Origin: CAVQEK01 sp964596645
GTDB taxonomy: Bacteria; Bacteroidota; Bacteroidia; Cytophagales; Cyclobacteriaceae
NCBI GenBank assembly: GCA_964596645.1
Contig: CAZQVB010000023.1
Coordinates: 1 to 64,000 of the forward strand
DNA length: 64,000 bases
Direction of reading: 5' to 3'
In this document: positions 38,011-47,059 of the stretch, in pieces
Layout of the letters: every line of letters starts with the position of its first letter
Position numbering within the stretch: position 1 is the stretch's first letter
Notes under the pieces: generated by a model
What the model saw: the letters and a program-made list of their open reading frames with translations, nothing else
What the model was told of the DNA's origin: nothing
The model's database searches: none
Program-made: the position numbers and the translations under genes

Positions 38011-38847
38011 ATGATAAAACCCATTATTCTGCTTGTACTGCTGGCGGTGGCACCCGGTGACATCGGCCGCATTTCGAAAATCAACAACCTGAAAAAATCA
38101 GGCGCTTCGGCCTACCAGGCCCAGGATTTTGAAAAAGCCTCCAAAGCGTTTCGTTACCTGGTTGACTCCCTGGGCGTGCGCGAAGAGCCGGTGCTGCTCA
38201 ACCTGGCCAACGCCTACTTCCAGCAACGCGATACCAGCAATGCCGCTTACTATTACAACCAACTGCTCAGCAGCGATGAACAAAAAATACGGTCGGTGGC
38301 ACATCAGCAAGTGGGCATCGTGAGCATGCAGAGGCAAAATTACCATGAGGCACTGGAGCATTTCAAACGTGCACTAAAGGCCAACCCCGGCAATGAAGAA
38401 GCGCGGTACAACTATGAATTGCTGAAAAAACGCATGCAGGAACAAGAGCAAAACCAGCAGCAGAACCAGGAAAACGAAGACCAACAGGAAAACCAACAGG
38501 AAAACCAACAACAAGAAAACGAAGAGCAGCAAAAGCAAGAACAACAAGATCAGCAGGATCAACAAGAACAAGAGCAACAGGAGCAAGAACAGCAGGAGCA
38601 GGAAAAAGGAGAAGCTGAAGAGCAAAAAGAAGAAGGGAAAGACGGCGAACCCGAATCGACAGAAGAAGAAGGTGAGGAAATGGAAGATCAATCGCCTACC
38701 AGGCAAGAGCGGCTCGAAGAACTGAACATGACCGAGGAAAAGGCCAAGATGATACTGGAGGCCATGAAGAACAACGAAATACAGTACATACAACAAAACC
38801 AGCGAAAACCAACACAGCGGCCCGACAGTGGAAAGCCGGATTGGTAG
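38011..38847 (+). CDS. batC: BatC-like TPR protein with Gln/Glu-rich tail
   Basis: 278 residues. N-terminal hydrophobic signal (IILLVLLAVAPG), then two to three TPR units (AYQAQDFEKASKAFRYLVDS; NLANAYFQQRDTSNAAYYYN; ALEHFKRALKANPGNEEARY), then about 95 residues made almost entirely of Gln, Glu, Asn and Asp (141-235) before a short conserved C-terminus (RLEELNMTEEKAKMILEAM). The TPR part is a scaffold for Bat complex assembly; the acidic low-complexity run is probably an extended periplasmic spacer. Codon-level CAA/CAG/GAA repetition suggests length variability. Confidence 0.88.
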   Translation: MIKPIILLVLLAVAPGDIGRISKINNLKKSGASAYQAQDFEKASKAFRYLVDSLGVREEPVLLNLANAYFQQRDTSNAAYYYNQLLSSDEQKIRSVAHQQVGIVSMQRQNYHEALEHFKRALKANPGNEEARYNYELLKKRMQEQEQNQQQNQENEDQQENQQENQQQENEEQQKQEQQDQQDQQEQEQQEQEQQEQEKGEAEEQKEEGKDGEPESTEEEGEEMEDQSPTRQERLEELNMTEEKAKMILEAMKNNEIQYIQQNQRKPTQRPDSGKPDW

Positions 38848-38910
38848 CCACCTGCTGCTCGTTGAGACAAAATGTCGGTAGTATTAAACACACCAAACAC
38901 AACCAGGATC

Positions 38911-40098
38911 ATGCAAAATGTATATATCGTTTCCATGGCACGCACACCCATCGGCAGCTTTGGCGGCTCACTGGCCAGCCTCACTGCGGTGGAGCTCGCA
39001 GCCAAAGCTTTCGAAGGGGCACTTCAGCGCATAGCGTTGGAGCCCGGGCAGGTGCAGGAAGTATTGCTCGGCAACGTGATATCGGCCAATCTGGGCCAGG
39101 CGCCGGCACGGCGGGCTGCATTGAAAGCCGGCCTGCCTCAGTCTACACCATGCACCCTGGTGAATAAAGTCTGTGCTTCGGGCATGAAGGCGATTATGCT
39201 CGGGGCGCAAAGCATCATGCTCGGCCTGCACGATGTGGTACTGGCCGGAGGCACAGAGAGCATGTCGAATGTGCCCTACTACGTACCCCGCGCTCGCTTC
39301 GGGTACAAATTTGGCAATGCAGATATGCCCGACGGACTGGTGCGCGATGGCTTGTGGGATCCCGACGACCAGGTAATGATGGGCAACTCTGCCGAGCATA
39401 CTGCCAGCGAAATGAACATAAGCCGGGCAGCGCAAGACGAATTTGCCATACAGTCTTATAAAAAAGCCGCCGAAGCGACCCGCAGCGGATGGTTGAAAAA
39501 AGAGATAGTGCCGGTAGAAATACCACAAAAAAAAGGCGCACCACTGGTGGTGGATGAGGACGAGGAGTATAAGAAAGTTGATTTTGAGAAGATACCGCAT
39601 CTCAAGCCCGTGTTCGTGCCAGACGGCACCGTCACCGCGGCCAATGCATCCACCATCAATGATGGAGCTGCCGCAGTGGTGCTCATGAGTGAGCAAAAAA
39701 TGAAAGCACTCAACCTGCAGCCACTCGCACTCATCAGAGGATTTGCCGATGCCGCTCAGGCTCCGCTTTGGTTTACCACCAGCCCGGCGCTGGCCATACC
39801 AAAAGCACTGAAGCAGGCCGGCATTGAAAAAGACCAGGTCGACTATTATGAAATCAATGAAGCCTTTTCAGTAGTGGTGCTGGCCAACAATCAGTTGCTC
39901 GAACTCGACCCGGAAAAGGTAAATGTATTTGGCGGAGCGGTATCCCTCGGCCATCCGCTGGGCGCTTCCGGCGCACGCATCACCACTACACTGGCCAACG
40001 TGCTACAGCACAAAAGCGGCACACTAGGCGTGGCCGGTATATGCAATGGCGGAGGTGGTGCGTCGGCCATCGTACTGGAAAATATGCAGACCAAATGA
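38911..40098 (+). CDS. acetyl-CoA C-acetyltransferase (thiolase)
   Basis: 395 residues from ATG 38911. Catalytic Cys88 in NKVCASGMKA, GGTESMSNVPYY, NEAFSVVV, His348 in GHPLGASGAR and Cys378 in ICNGGGGAS. Biosynthetic/degradative thiolase II type: condenses two acetyl-CoA or cleaves acetoacetyl-CoA, in the cytosol. The final codon overlaps the next gene by an ATGA junction, so the two are co-translated, although their functions look unrelated. Confidence 0.95.
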   Translation: MQNVYIVSMARTPIGSFGGSLASLTAVELAAKAFEGALQRIALEPGQVQEVLLGNVISANLGQAPARRAALKAGLPQSTPCTLVNKVCASGMKAIMLGAQSIMLGLHDVVLAGGTESMSNVPYYVPRARFGYKFGNADMPDGLVRDGLWDPDDQVMMGNSAEHTASEMNISRAAQDEFAIQSYKKAAEATRSGWLKKEIVPVEIPQKKGAPLVVDEDEEYKKVDFEKIPHLKPVFVPDGTVTAANASTINDGAAAVVLMSEQKMKALNLQPLALIRGFADAAQAPLWFTTSPALAIPKALKQAGIEKDQVDYYEINEAFSVVVLANNQLLELDPEKVNVFGGAVSLGHPLGASGARITTTLANVLQHKSGTLGVAGICNGGGGASAIVLENMQTK

Positions 40099-41444
40099 TG
40101 GCTTTTACCCACCTATATTTCAGACTTATACTGCTTGCGCTGCTGGTGAGTTGCGCTTCGTTGGCACGGGCCCAGCAGCGCATAGTCACCTATTACGATG
40201 CCGAGCAGGAGCACGTGAAAGAGGTTTATTTCATACTCGACCATGACAGCAGCCGCATCGATGGGCCTTATAAAAAGTACGCGCCGGAGGGCCATATTCA
40301 AACCACCGGCACCTTCGAAGATGGGGAGCCTCACGGCATGTTCACCGAATTCTATCCCGACTCAGCCATCATGCGCAAAACGCCCTTTGAAGATGGATTA
40401 CGGCAGGGAATTACTGAGGTGTACAATGAGCAGGGCGCCGTCATACAGCAGGCGCCATTTGTAAACGATACGCTGCATGGCCCGCTGAAGGTTTACTTTG
40501 CCGATGGCAGCGTGCAAAGCGAAACGCAATTTGTACACGGGCAGCCCGAGGGGGAGGTAAAAGAATACTATCCGTCGGGTACAGTGAAAGAAATAACCAC
40601 CTACCAACAGGGCCAGCCCAATGGCCTCATCACCACCTATTATCCCGACGGCACACTTCAATCGGAAGCTACACTGCGTCAGGGCCTAATGGAAGGAGTA
40701 TTCCGCACATACTACGACAACGGCCAGCTTGAAACAGAATACGAAAACGTGAATGGCAAAAAATCAGGCGTGTTCCACACCTTCTCAAAAGACGGAATGC
40801 GCACATTGGAAGGCAGCTACAAAAATGGTTTGCTACACGGTGAGAACAACGCCTACTACGCTGATGGAACAAAGCGACATAGCTATCTCTACCGAAATGG
40901 CTTCAGAACAGGCACGAATACCACCTTCCACCCCAATGGTAAGGTAGAAACCGCCATAGAATATGACCAGGACGAGCAAAGTCAGGTGATAAAACAATTT
41001 GATGAAGGGGGCAATTTGATCGCTTTGCAGCTAATCGACGCCGGCAAACCACAGGGTGTGTGGGAAACGTACTACAGCAACGGCACCTTGAAAAGCAAAA
41101 CACCCTACGAAGCCGGGCGAAAGAACGGGACTGAAATCATTTACTATGAGTCGGGTGCCAAGCAGTGGGTAAGCACCTATCAAAACGACCAGCTTACCGG
41201 AGCGCAGCGGGAATATTATGAAGACGGCCGGCTAAAATCTGAAACAAATTATAAATTTGGCCGCAAACACGGCGCATCTGCCGCCTACTATGCCGACGGC
41301 CAGCTGCAGCATACCGGCGAATATGCCGGAAACAAAAAAGTGAAGGAGTGGACGTACTACCACGCTGACGGCCGTGTACAGGAAAAAGCAGAATACATCA
41401 ACGATAAGAAAGTGACATCTTCGGGTGCAATAGATAAACAATGA
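40095..41444 (+). CDS. secreted MORN-repeat (YwqK-type) protein
   Basis: 449 residues. Signal peptide (LILLALLVSCASLARAQ); a cysteine at VSCAS could also make it a lipoprotein. Roughly fifteen MORN-variant repeats of about 23 residues with the pattern G-x-x-x-G-x-x-x-x-Y-Y-x-D-G-x-L (for example LMEGVFRTYYDNGQL, NGLITTYYPDGTLQSEA, TGAQREYYEDGRLKSE). Often annotated as YwqK-family antitoxin, but with a signal peptide and this length it is more likely an envelope protein. Overlaps the thiolase stop and ends one base before purC. Confidence 0.83.
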   Translation: MMAFTHLYFRLILLALLVSCASLARAQQRIVTYYDAEQEHVKEVYFILDHDSSRIDGPYKKYAPEGHIQTTGTFEDGEPHGMFTEFYPDSAIMRKTPFEDGLRQGITEVYNEQGAVIQQAPFVNDTLHGPLKVYFADGSVQSETQFVHGQPEGEVKEYYPSGTVKEITTYQQGQPNGLITTYYPDGTLQSEATLRQGLMEGVFRTYYDNGQLETEYENVNGKKSGVFHTFSKDGMRTLEGSYKNGLLHGENNAYYADGTKRHSYLYRNGFRTGTNTTFHPNGKVETAIEYDQDEQSQVIKQFDEGGNLIALQLIDAGKPQGVWETYYSNGTLKSKTPYEAGRKNGTEIIYYESGAKQWVSTYQNDQLTGAQREYYEDGRLKSETNYKFGRKHGASAAYYADGQLQHTGEYAGNKKVKEWTYYHADGRVQEKAEYINDKKVTSSGAIDKQ

Positions 41445-41445
41445 T

Positions 41446-42381
41446 ATGAGGCCATACCTACGAGAGACCAGTTTTAAGCTTCCGGGCCAGGTCGATTTTT
41501 ACAAAGGCAAGGTACGCGACGTGTATCTTTTTGAAGACAAAATGCTGATGGTGGCCACCGACCGTATCTCAGCGTTTGACGTGATACTGCCCAGGGCTAT
41601 TCCGTACAAAGGCCAAATACTGAACCAGATAGCCGCTGAATTTCTTACACAAACGAGCCATCTGGTGCCAAACTGGCTGGAGGCCACACCCGACCCCAAC
41701 GTGTCGTACGGCAAGCGGTGCACTCCTTTTGCCGTAGAAATGGTGATCAGAGGCTACCTGGCCGGCCATGCCTGGCGCGAGTACCGCGATGGAAAGCGAA
41801 GCCTTTGCGGGGTGTCTTTGCCGGAGGGGCTCAAAGAAAATGACCCCTTGCCCCAGCCCATCATTACCCCCAGCACCAAGGCCCACTCCGGCCACGATGA
41901 AGACATCACCCGTGAGGAAATCATACAACGCGGACTGGTGCCAGAGCCCGACTACATCAAACTCGAAGCCTACACGCGCACCTTATTTGAGTTTGGCACA
42001 CAAGCAGCCGAAAGCCGCGGACTCATACTGGTAGACACCAAGTATGAGTTTGGCAAAATCGACGACAGCATCTACCTGATCGACGAAGTGCACACGCCCG
42101 ACTCTTCGCGATATTTCTACCTCGACGGCTACGCAGAGCGGCAGCAACGTGGCGAGCTACAGCAGCAGCTATCCAAGGAGTTTGTACGGCAGTGGCTTAT
42201 CTCCAAGGGTTTTCAGGGTAAAGAAGGGCAAAAGATGCCGGAGATGGACGACGCCATTGTGCAAACCATTTCCGACAGGTATGTGGAGCTTTATGAAAAA
42301 GTGACCGGTCATGCCTTCGATGCGCCGGACCAGGTTGATATAGCAGCTCGCATCGAACAAAACATCAAACATATTATTTAA
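41446..42381 (+). CDS. purC: SAICAR synthetase (phosphoribosylaminoimidazole-succinocarboxamide synthase)
   Basis: 311 residues. ATP-dependent ligation of aspartate to CAIR in purine synthesis. Signatures: FYKGKVRDVY, ATDRISAFDVILPRAIPYKG, EMVIRGYLAGHAWREY, ITPSTKAHSGHDEDI and GLILVDTKYEFGK with LIDEVHTPDSSRYF. Cytosolic, normal length for the single-domain Bacteroidota form. The only purine gene in the window. Confidence 0.97.
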   Translation: MRPYLRETSFKLPGQVDFYKGKVRDVYLFEDKMLMVATDRISAFDVILPRAIPYKGQILNQIAAEFLTQTSHLVPNWLEATPDPNVSYGKRCTPFAVEMVIRGYLAGHAWREYRDGKRSLCGVSLPEGLKENDPLPQPIITPSTKAHSGHDEDITREEIIQRGLVPEPDYIKLEAYTRTLFEFGTQAAESRGLILVDTKYEFGKIDDSIYLIDEVHTPDSSRYFYLDGYAERQQRGELQQQLSKEFVRQWLISKGFQGKEGQKMPEMDDAIVQTISDRYVELYEKVTGHAFDAPDQVDIAARIEQNIKHII

Positions 42382-42392
42382 TCGCAGAATGC

Positions 42393-42400
42393 TATATTTG
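42393..42400 (+). promoter_or_regulatory. candidate -7 element for the STAS/rnz/yhhQ unit
   Basis: TATATTTG matches TAnnTTTG, 58 bases before the STAS start codon and just after purC. No clear -33 TTG. Confidence 0.4.
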
Positions 42401-42458
42401 CTGGTCAAATCAATGGCATGAACTTACTGTTGCCGGTCATTCAATAAATATAAATGAG

Positions 42459-42854
42459 ATGAAGTACACAATCGATAAAAAAGAACAACATACCATTTTT
42501 AAACTGGAAGAAGATAAGCTTGACTCCGTACTGGCCCCCGCTTTAAAATCTGAATTTGTAACGCTGCATGCAGAAGGCGTCACCAATCTGATCATGGATA
42601 TGAGTGATGTTAAATATTCCGATTCTTCTGGTCTCAGTGCTGTGCTGGTCGGCAACAGGCTATTCAGTGAAGAAGGCGGTATTTTTGTGTTGTCGGGCCT
42701 GAGTGAGCATGTGTCCAAGCTCATCAAGATATCACAGCTGAACAATGTGCTTAACATTGTACCCACCATTGAAGAGGCCATCGACCGCGTATTTCTGCAC
42801 GAAATAGAAGGCGGCCTGAATGAAGAAGAGGAAGAAGAAGGCCGAGATAACTGA
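42459..42854 (+). CDS. STAS-domain anti-sigma-factor-antagonist-like protein
   Basis: 131 residues; a single STAS domain. The conserved phosphoacceptor loop is SDSSGLSAVLVGNRL (54-68) with Ser56/Ser57. SpoIIAA-like proteins are phosphorylated by a kinase/anti-sigma factor and control partner release; no such kinase is adjacent. An acidic tail (GGLNEEEEEEGRDN) is added. The pairing with ribonuclease Z immediately downstream (five bases) is a recurring arrangement I associate with this phylum. Confidence 0.88.
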   Translation: MKYTIDKKEQHTIFKLEEDKLDSVLAPALKSEFVTLHAEGVTNLIMDMSDVKYSDSSGLSAVLVGNRLFSEEGGIFVLSGLSEHVSKLIKISQLNNVLNIVPTIEEAIDRVFLHEIEGGLNEEEEEEGRDN

Positions 42855-42859
42855 GAGCC

Positions 42860-43777
42860 TTGACGTTCCGATTGACCATTCTGGGCAACAATTCTGCCAT
42901 ACCCGCTCACAATCGCAATCAGACGGCGCAGGTACTTGCCATTCAAAATCATTACATTCTCATAGACTGTGGCGAAGGCACGCAGATGCAGCTCAGCCGG
43001 TTTGGTATTAAGCTGGGCCGCATACGGCACATGTTGATCAGCCACCTGCACGGCGACCATTTTTATGGGTTGATGGGCTTGCTCTCCACCATGCATCTGT
43101 ACAGCCGGAAAACGCCGCTCACCATTTTTGCTCCGCCTGCGCTGGAAGAAATCATAGCGCTGCAGCTGCGTGCCTCCGGTACCCAGTTGTCGTTTAAGCT
43201 GCATTTCAAACCCATAGCCATAAACGCAATACAACTGCTTGCTGAGGAATCTACCTTCACGATCCATGCTTTTCCGCTCAGGCACGGCATCCCCTGCACT
43301 GGGTTTTTGATCAGGGAAAAGCAGAAAGACTTTCGTCTCAATAAAGAAACCATGCCCAAAGGCATGCGCCTGGAGCATATACTGAAACTAAAGCGTGGCG
43401 AGCCGGTATATGACGCCGACGGTAAGCTTTTGTACAGTGTGGAAGAGCACACACTGCCACCGCGCAGGTCGCGCGCATACGCCTACTGCTCCGACACCAA
43501 ATACGACACATCGCTGGTGCAGCACATCGCCGGGGTAGATCTACTCTACCACGAAGCCACCTTTGCCGAAGACATGGCCGATCGGGCAGAGAGCACTTTT
43601 CACTCCACGGCCAGGCAGGCGGCGGATATTGCCCAGAAGGCCGGTGTAGGCAAGTTGCTGCTGGGCCACTACAGTACGCGCTACCGCGATCCCTCTCCCC
43701 TGTTGCACGAGGCTCGTGCTGTGTTTGAAGAATCGTATCTAAGCCGCGAGGGCGAAAGCATTGATATAGATGAGTAA
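42860..43777 (+). CDS. rnz: ribonuclease Z (tRNA 3' endonuclease)
   Basis: 305 residues. Metallo-beta-lactamase fold that matures tRNA 3' ends. The metal motif HLHGDH is at 62-67; DCGEGTQMQL (36-45) and the C-terminal LLLGHYSTRYRD are diagnostic. Starts at TTG 42860: this gives the family-standard beginning (TFRLTILGNNSA), and no suitably placed ATG exists. The stop overlaps the yhhQ start by eight bases. Confidence 0.95.
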   Translation: MTFRLTILGNNSAIPAHNRNQTAQVLAIQNHYILIDCGEGTQMQLSRFGIKLGRIRHMLISHLHGDHFYGLMGLLSTMHLYSRKTPLTIFAPPALEEIIALQLRASGTQLSFKLHFKPIAINAIQLLAEESTFTIHAFPLRHGIPCTGFLIREKQKDFRLNKETMPKGMRLEHILKLKRGEPVYDADGKLLYSVEEHTLPPRRSRAYAYCSDTKYDTSLVQHIAGVDLLYHEATFAEDMADRAESTFHSTARQAADIAQKAGVGKLLLGHYSTRYRDPSPLLHEARAVFEESYLSREGESIDIDE

Positions 43778-44582
43778 GCACAGGCAGCTGAGCGCTGGAG
43801 AAATCGAACGCAGAAAGCACAACCTGTTTTACCTGCTGAGCGGCATTTTTATTGCCAACGCACTCATCGCCGAAATCATTGGGGTGAAGATATTTTCTCT
43901 GGAGCGCTCACTGGGGTTAGAACCGGTGGGCACGAGCCTGGTGAGCTTTCTCCATATAGAGTTTGTGCTTACAGCCGGGGTAATGGTGTGGCCAGTAGTA
44001 TTTCTCACCACCGACATCATCAACGAATACTTTGGTCGCAAGGGCGTACGCAAGGTTACGTTCCTCACCATCGGCCTCATCGGCTATGCCTTTGTGGCTA
44101 TCTTTCTGGTGTCGAAGCTTTCGCCCGCACCATTCTGGCTGGAGGTAAACAGCCGCGATGCAGCCGGCAATGCCTTCGATATCAACTTTGCCTTCAATCA
44201 GATATTCTTGCAGAGCACGCGCATTATTATTGGCTCGCTGCTCGCTTTCCTGGTGAGCCAATTGCTGGATGTGTTTGTTTTTCAACAGTTGCGTGCCATT
44301 ACCGGCAGGCGCTATCTGTGGCTGAGGGCTACGGGCTCCACGCTGGTATCGCAGCTGGTCGACAGCTTTTTTGTGCTTTTCATGGCGTTTTATGTACTGG
44401 GCAACTGGCGATTGGATCAGGTGGTACAAGTGGGCGTCAACAATTACATCTACAAGTTCCTGGTGGCCATCGCCGTGACGCCACTCATCTATCTGGCCCA
44501 TCACCTCATAGACCGGTATCTGGGCAGAGCCGCCGCCGACAAAATGGCCAACGCCGCCACCCAAGACCGCGCAATTTTTTAA
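43770..44582 (+). CDS. yhhQ: queuosine precursor transporter (YhhQ/VUT family)
   Basis: 270 residues, six or more membrane segments (LFYLLSGIFIANALIAEIIG; VFLTTDIINEYFGRKGVRKV; IYKFLVAIAVTPLIYLAHHLI). The TTDIINEYFG motif and RATGSTLVSQLVDSFFVLF are typical of YhhQ, which takes up queuine or preQ0/preQ1. Overlap with rnz ties it to tRNA maturation and modification. Start at ATG 43770. Confidence 0.92.
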   Translation: MSKHRQLSAGEIERRKHNLFYLLSGIFIANALIAEIIGVKIFSLERSLGLEPVGTSLVSFLHIEFVLTAGVMVWPVVFLTTDIINEYFGRKGVRKVTFLTIGLIGYAFVAIFLVSKLSPAPFWLEVNSRDAAGNAFDINFAFNQIFLQSTRIIIGSLLAFLVSQLLDVFVFQQLRAITGRRYLWLRATGSTLVSQLVDSFFVLFMAFYVLGNWRLDQVVQVGVNNYIYKFLVAIAVTPLIYLAHHLIDRYLGRAAADKMANAATQDRAIF

Positions 44583-44935
44583 ATCCAGCCCGGAGGGGTG
44601 ACATACTTAACGACGGGCGGGGCAGGCTCAGCAGGGGCGGGTTGCCCAGCGATATCCACAGGGTGGAAAACTGGGGTCTGTTGATCGCCTTGCCGGGCCG
44701 GGTGTATTCGTACACTTCCACACTAAAACGTGAGAGCCCCTCGGGCAGGCGGGTGCCGTTGCGTACAAATTTACCTGCATCGAAGCCGTGCTGTAGGCAG
44801 TAAGCCGGCTGAAAGTGAAGTGACTTCTTCACTGATATACGCTGACTATTTTTATCTTGAGGCGCTGAAAAAACTAAAACAATATCAGCTAAGTCAAAAA
44901 GACCGAATCGTTCAGAATCATTAAATCTCCTTGAA
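44583..44935. other. 353-base composition boundary with no firm gene
   Basis: The left 235 bases are GC-rich like the preceding block; the right part is AT-rich like the following island. A minus-strand frame stays open from about 44994 to 44506 and includes a protein-like stretch (LSRFSVEVYEYTRPGKAI) but overlaps yhhQ and resembles nothing known. A small hairpin (44814-44833) is present. Possibly a gene relic at an integration or rearrangement junction. Confidence 0.45.
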
Positions 44936-47059
44936 ATGAAAATCATTTTTTGTAAGATCTTAAAAGCGGTTTTCCTCCTGCTTATCTCAGCCACCTGGTC
45001 TTTTTCACAGAGTAGTTTTGGTCAACAGCAAATAGCACAGAGTCTTGGAAAAAGCATTATGCCGATAGGTGCTTACTTTTATCCTGAGCATTGGGATGAA
45101 AGCGAATGGGCACCAGACCTGAAACGAATGGCAGATCTCGGATTTGAGTTCACCCATCTGGGGGAATTTGCATGGGCCATGATGGAACCGGAAGAAGGCC
45201 GCTACGAATTTGAGTGGTTGGATAAGGTCGTTGAATTGGCGGAGAAGAATGGTTTAAAGGTGATTATGTGCACACCTACTCCAACACCTCCTGCGTGGTT
45301 AACAAGCAAACATCCCGAAATTCTGGCCGTTGATAAAAATCTGAACCGGCAGCAGCATGGAGGCCGGTTGCATGCCATCTACAATCACCCAACTTACCTT
45401 AAATATTCTGAAAAGATCATCCGAAAACTGGCAGAGCGGTACGGTAATCATCCCAATGTAGCTGGCTGGCAACTGGATAACGAACCACACTTTGGGCAGA
45501 TCTATGACTACTCAGAGCAGGCAACAAAGGAATTTCCTATTTGGCTAAAATCAAAATATAGAAGCATCGACAGGCTCAACAACGCCTGGGGCACGGCATT
45601 CTGGTCACAGGTCTATAATTCATTTGATCAAATACCATTGCCTAATCCAGGCATAACCCCTCAAAGTGTCAATCCGCATTCTATGCTTGATTTTTCCAGG
45701 TTTACTGCTGATCGCCTGGCGGATGCTTTAAGGTTTCAGGCTGAATTATTGAGAGTACTGGTTTCAGAAGATCAATGGATCACTACAAACTATGCCTACT
45801 TCAAATTCCTGCCGGTTACAAATCCATTCTTAAATAAGGGCGACCTAGACTTTGCATCACATACCATGTATCTGACTTCAGGAGCGCTAAATGATGAAGG
45901 TGGCCCCCTGGCTCACCGTTTGGGCAGTGGAATGGAGCTCAGCTTCTCGGCTGAGTTGGCCAAATCAGTGAATGGACGAACAGGGATTATGGAGCTTCAG
46001 CCAGGCCAGATCAACTGGGGAGTCATCAATCCACAACCTCAGCCCGGTGCTGTTAGCATGTGGGTGTGGCATACATTTGCGCTAGGTGATATGTTCACCT
46101 GCACCTACCGCTTCAAGCAACCGCTTTTTGGCAGTGAGCAAACGCACAAGGGCATTATGGATACCGACGGTGTTTCTGTGGCGCGCGGAGGAAAGGAGTA
46201 TATTCAGTCGATTGAAGAAATCAGCCAACTCAAGAAAAAGGATAGCACAATACCTGCTGAGGTAAAATCCCGAAATACTGCTTTTCTGTGGAATATGGAT
46301 AATCTGATTGATATCGAAAACCATAGACACCATGCAGATTTCGATGCCTGGCAGTTCAATTATTTGTATTACAACAACCTGAAAAGGATGGGTGCACCGG
46401 TGACCTTTTTGCAGGCAACGGATGAATTTGATCAGGAGCAACATCCGTTTATGGTTGCCGCGGCATACCAGATCACTTCGAAGGAGCTTATTGAAAAATG
46501 GACCAGGTACGTTGAAGGGGGTGGCAATCTGATATTGACCTTGCGCACGGCCAAGAAAGATCCGAATGGTCATTTGTGGAAGGCACATAATCAGGAGCCC
46601 ATCTGGGATTTGATTGGTGCAGAGATCCCGGAATTTGATCATTTGCCGGAAGCATATCCTGGTCAGGTCAATTTTGAAGGAACCAATTACACGTGGTATA
46701 AATGGGGTGATTGGCTAAAACCTAAAAAAAGTACTGAGGTACTGGCCCAATATCAGGATCAGTTCTATCAAGGCACAGCGGCAGTTGTACGTCGTGAACT
46801 GGGAAAAGGAAGCGTCACTTACATAGGTGTATATACCAATGACGGTGAATTAGAGCGAAAAGTGATGCGGAAGGTATTTGAAGAAAATGGAGCTCAAATC
46901 CTGGATCTTCCACATTATGTCTTTACTGAATGGCGCGATGGCTACTGGGTCACAGTCAATTACTCTTCGAAAGATGCACTGGCACCTATACCTGATAGTG
47001 CAAGGATCATTTATGGCAAAAGACGCGTTGAGCCTGGCGGTGCAACGGTGTGGGAATAA
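44936..47059 (+). CDS. GH42 beta-galactosidase, exported
   Basis: 707 residues with a signal peptide (VFLLLISATWSFSQ, near 25). GH42 barrel from GAYFYPEHWDESEW (45-58); predicted acid/base Glu183 in QLDNEPHFG and nucleophile Glu353 in GIMELQPGQINWG. A class I glutamine-amidotransferase-like trimerisation domain follows (TSKELIEKWTRYVEGGGNL) and a C-terminal beta-domain. Releases galactose from galactosides outside the cytoplasm. First gene of the degradation island. Confidence 0.93.
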   Translation: MKIIFCKILKAVFLLLISATWSFSQSSFGQQQIAQSLGKSIMPIGAYFYPEHWDESEWAPDLKRMADLGFEFTHLGEFAWAMMEPEEGRYEFEWLDKVVELAEKNGLKVIMCTPTPTPPAWLTSKHPEILAVDKNLNRQQHGGRLHAIYNHPTYLKYSEKIIRKLAERYGNHPNVAGWQLDNEPHFGQIYDYSEQATKEFPIWLKSKYRSIDRLNNAWGTAFWSQVYNSFDQIPLPNPGITPQSVNPHSMLDFSRFTADRLADALRFQAELLRVLVSEDQWITTNYAYFKFLPVTNPFLNKGDLDFASHTMYLTSGALNDEGGPLAHRLGSGMELSFSAELAKSVNGRTGIMELQPGQINWGVINPQPQPGAVSMWVWHTFALGDMFTCTYRFKQPLFGSEQTHKGIMDTDGVSVARGGKEYIQSIEEISQLKKKDSTIPAEVKSRNTAFLWNMDNLIDIENHRHHADFDAWQFNYLYYNNLKRMGAPVTFLQATDEFDQEQHPFMVAAAYQITSKELIEKWTRYVEGGGNLILTLRTAKKDPNGHLWKAHNQEPIWDLIGAEIPEFDHLPEAYPGQVNFEGTNYTWYKWGDWLKPKKSTEVLAQYQDQFYQGTAAVVRRELGKGSVTYIGVYTNDGELERKVMRKVFEENGAQILDLPHYVFTEWRDGYWVTVNYSSKDALAPIPDSARIIYGKRRVEPGGATVWE

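Noticed and set aside
38450..38690. CRISPR-like or tandem DNA repeat in batC
   Set aside because: The repetition is codon-level low complexity for Gln/Glu, without fixed-length repeat and spacer units.
38374..38796. Minus-strand Leu/Phe-rich 140-codon frame resembling a membrane protein
   Set aside because: Antisense of the Gln/Glu-rich tail of BatC; CAA/GAA codons read backwards give Leu and Phe.
40095..41444. YwqK antitoxin of a toxin-antitoxin system
   Set aside because: A signal peptide, no neighbouring toxin, and thiolase/purC neighbours make the automatic label unconvincing.
44506..44994. Minus-strand 163-codon frame overlapping the yhhQ end
   Set aside because: Kept only as a boundary observation; without a family match, ribosome site or conserved domain it is not called a gene.
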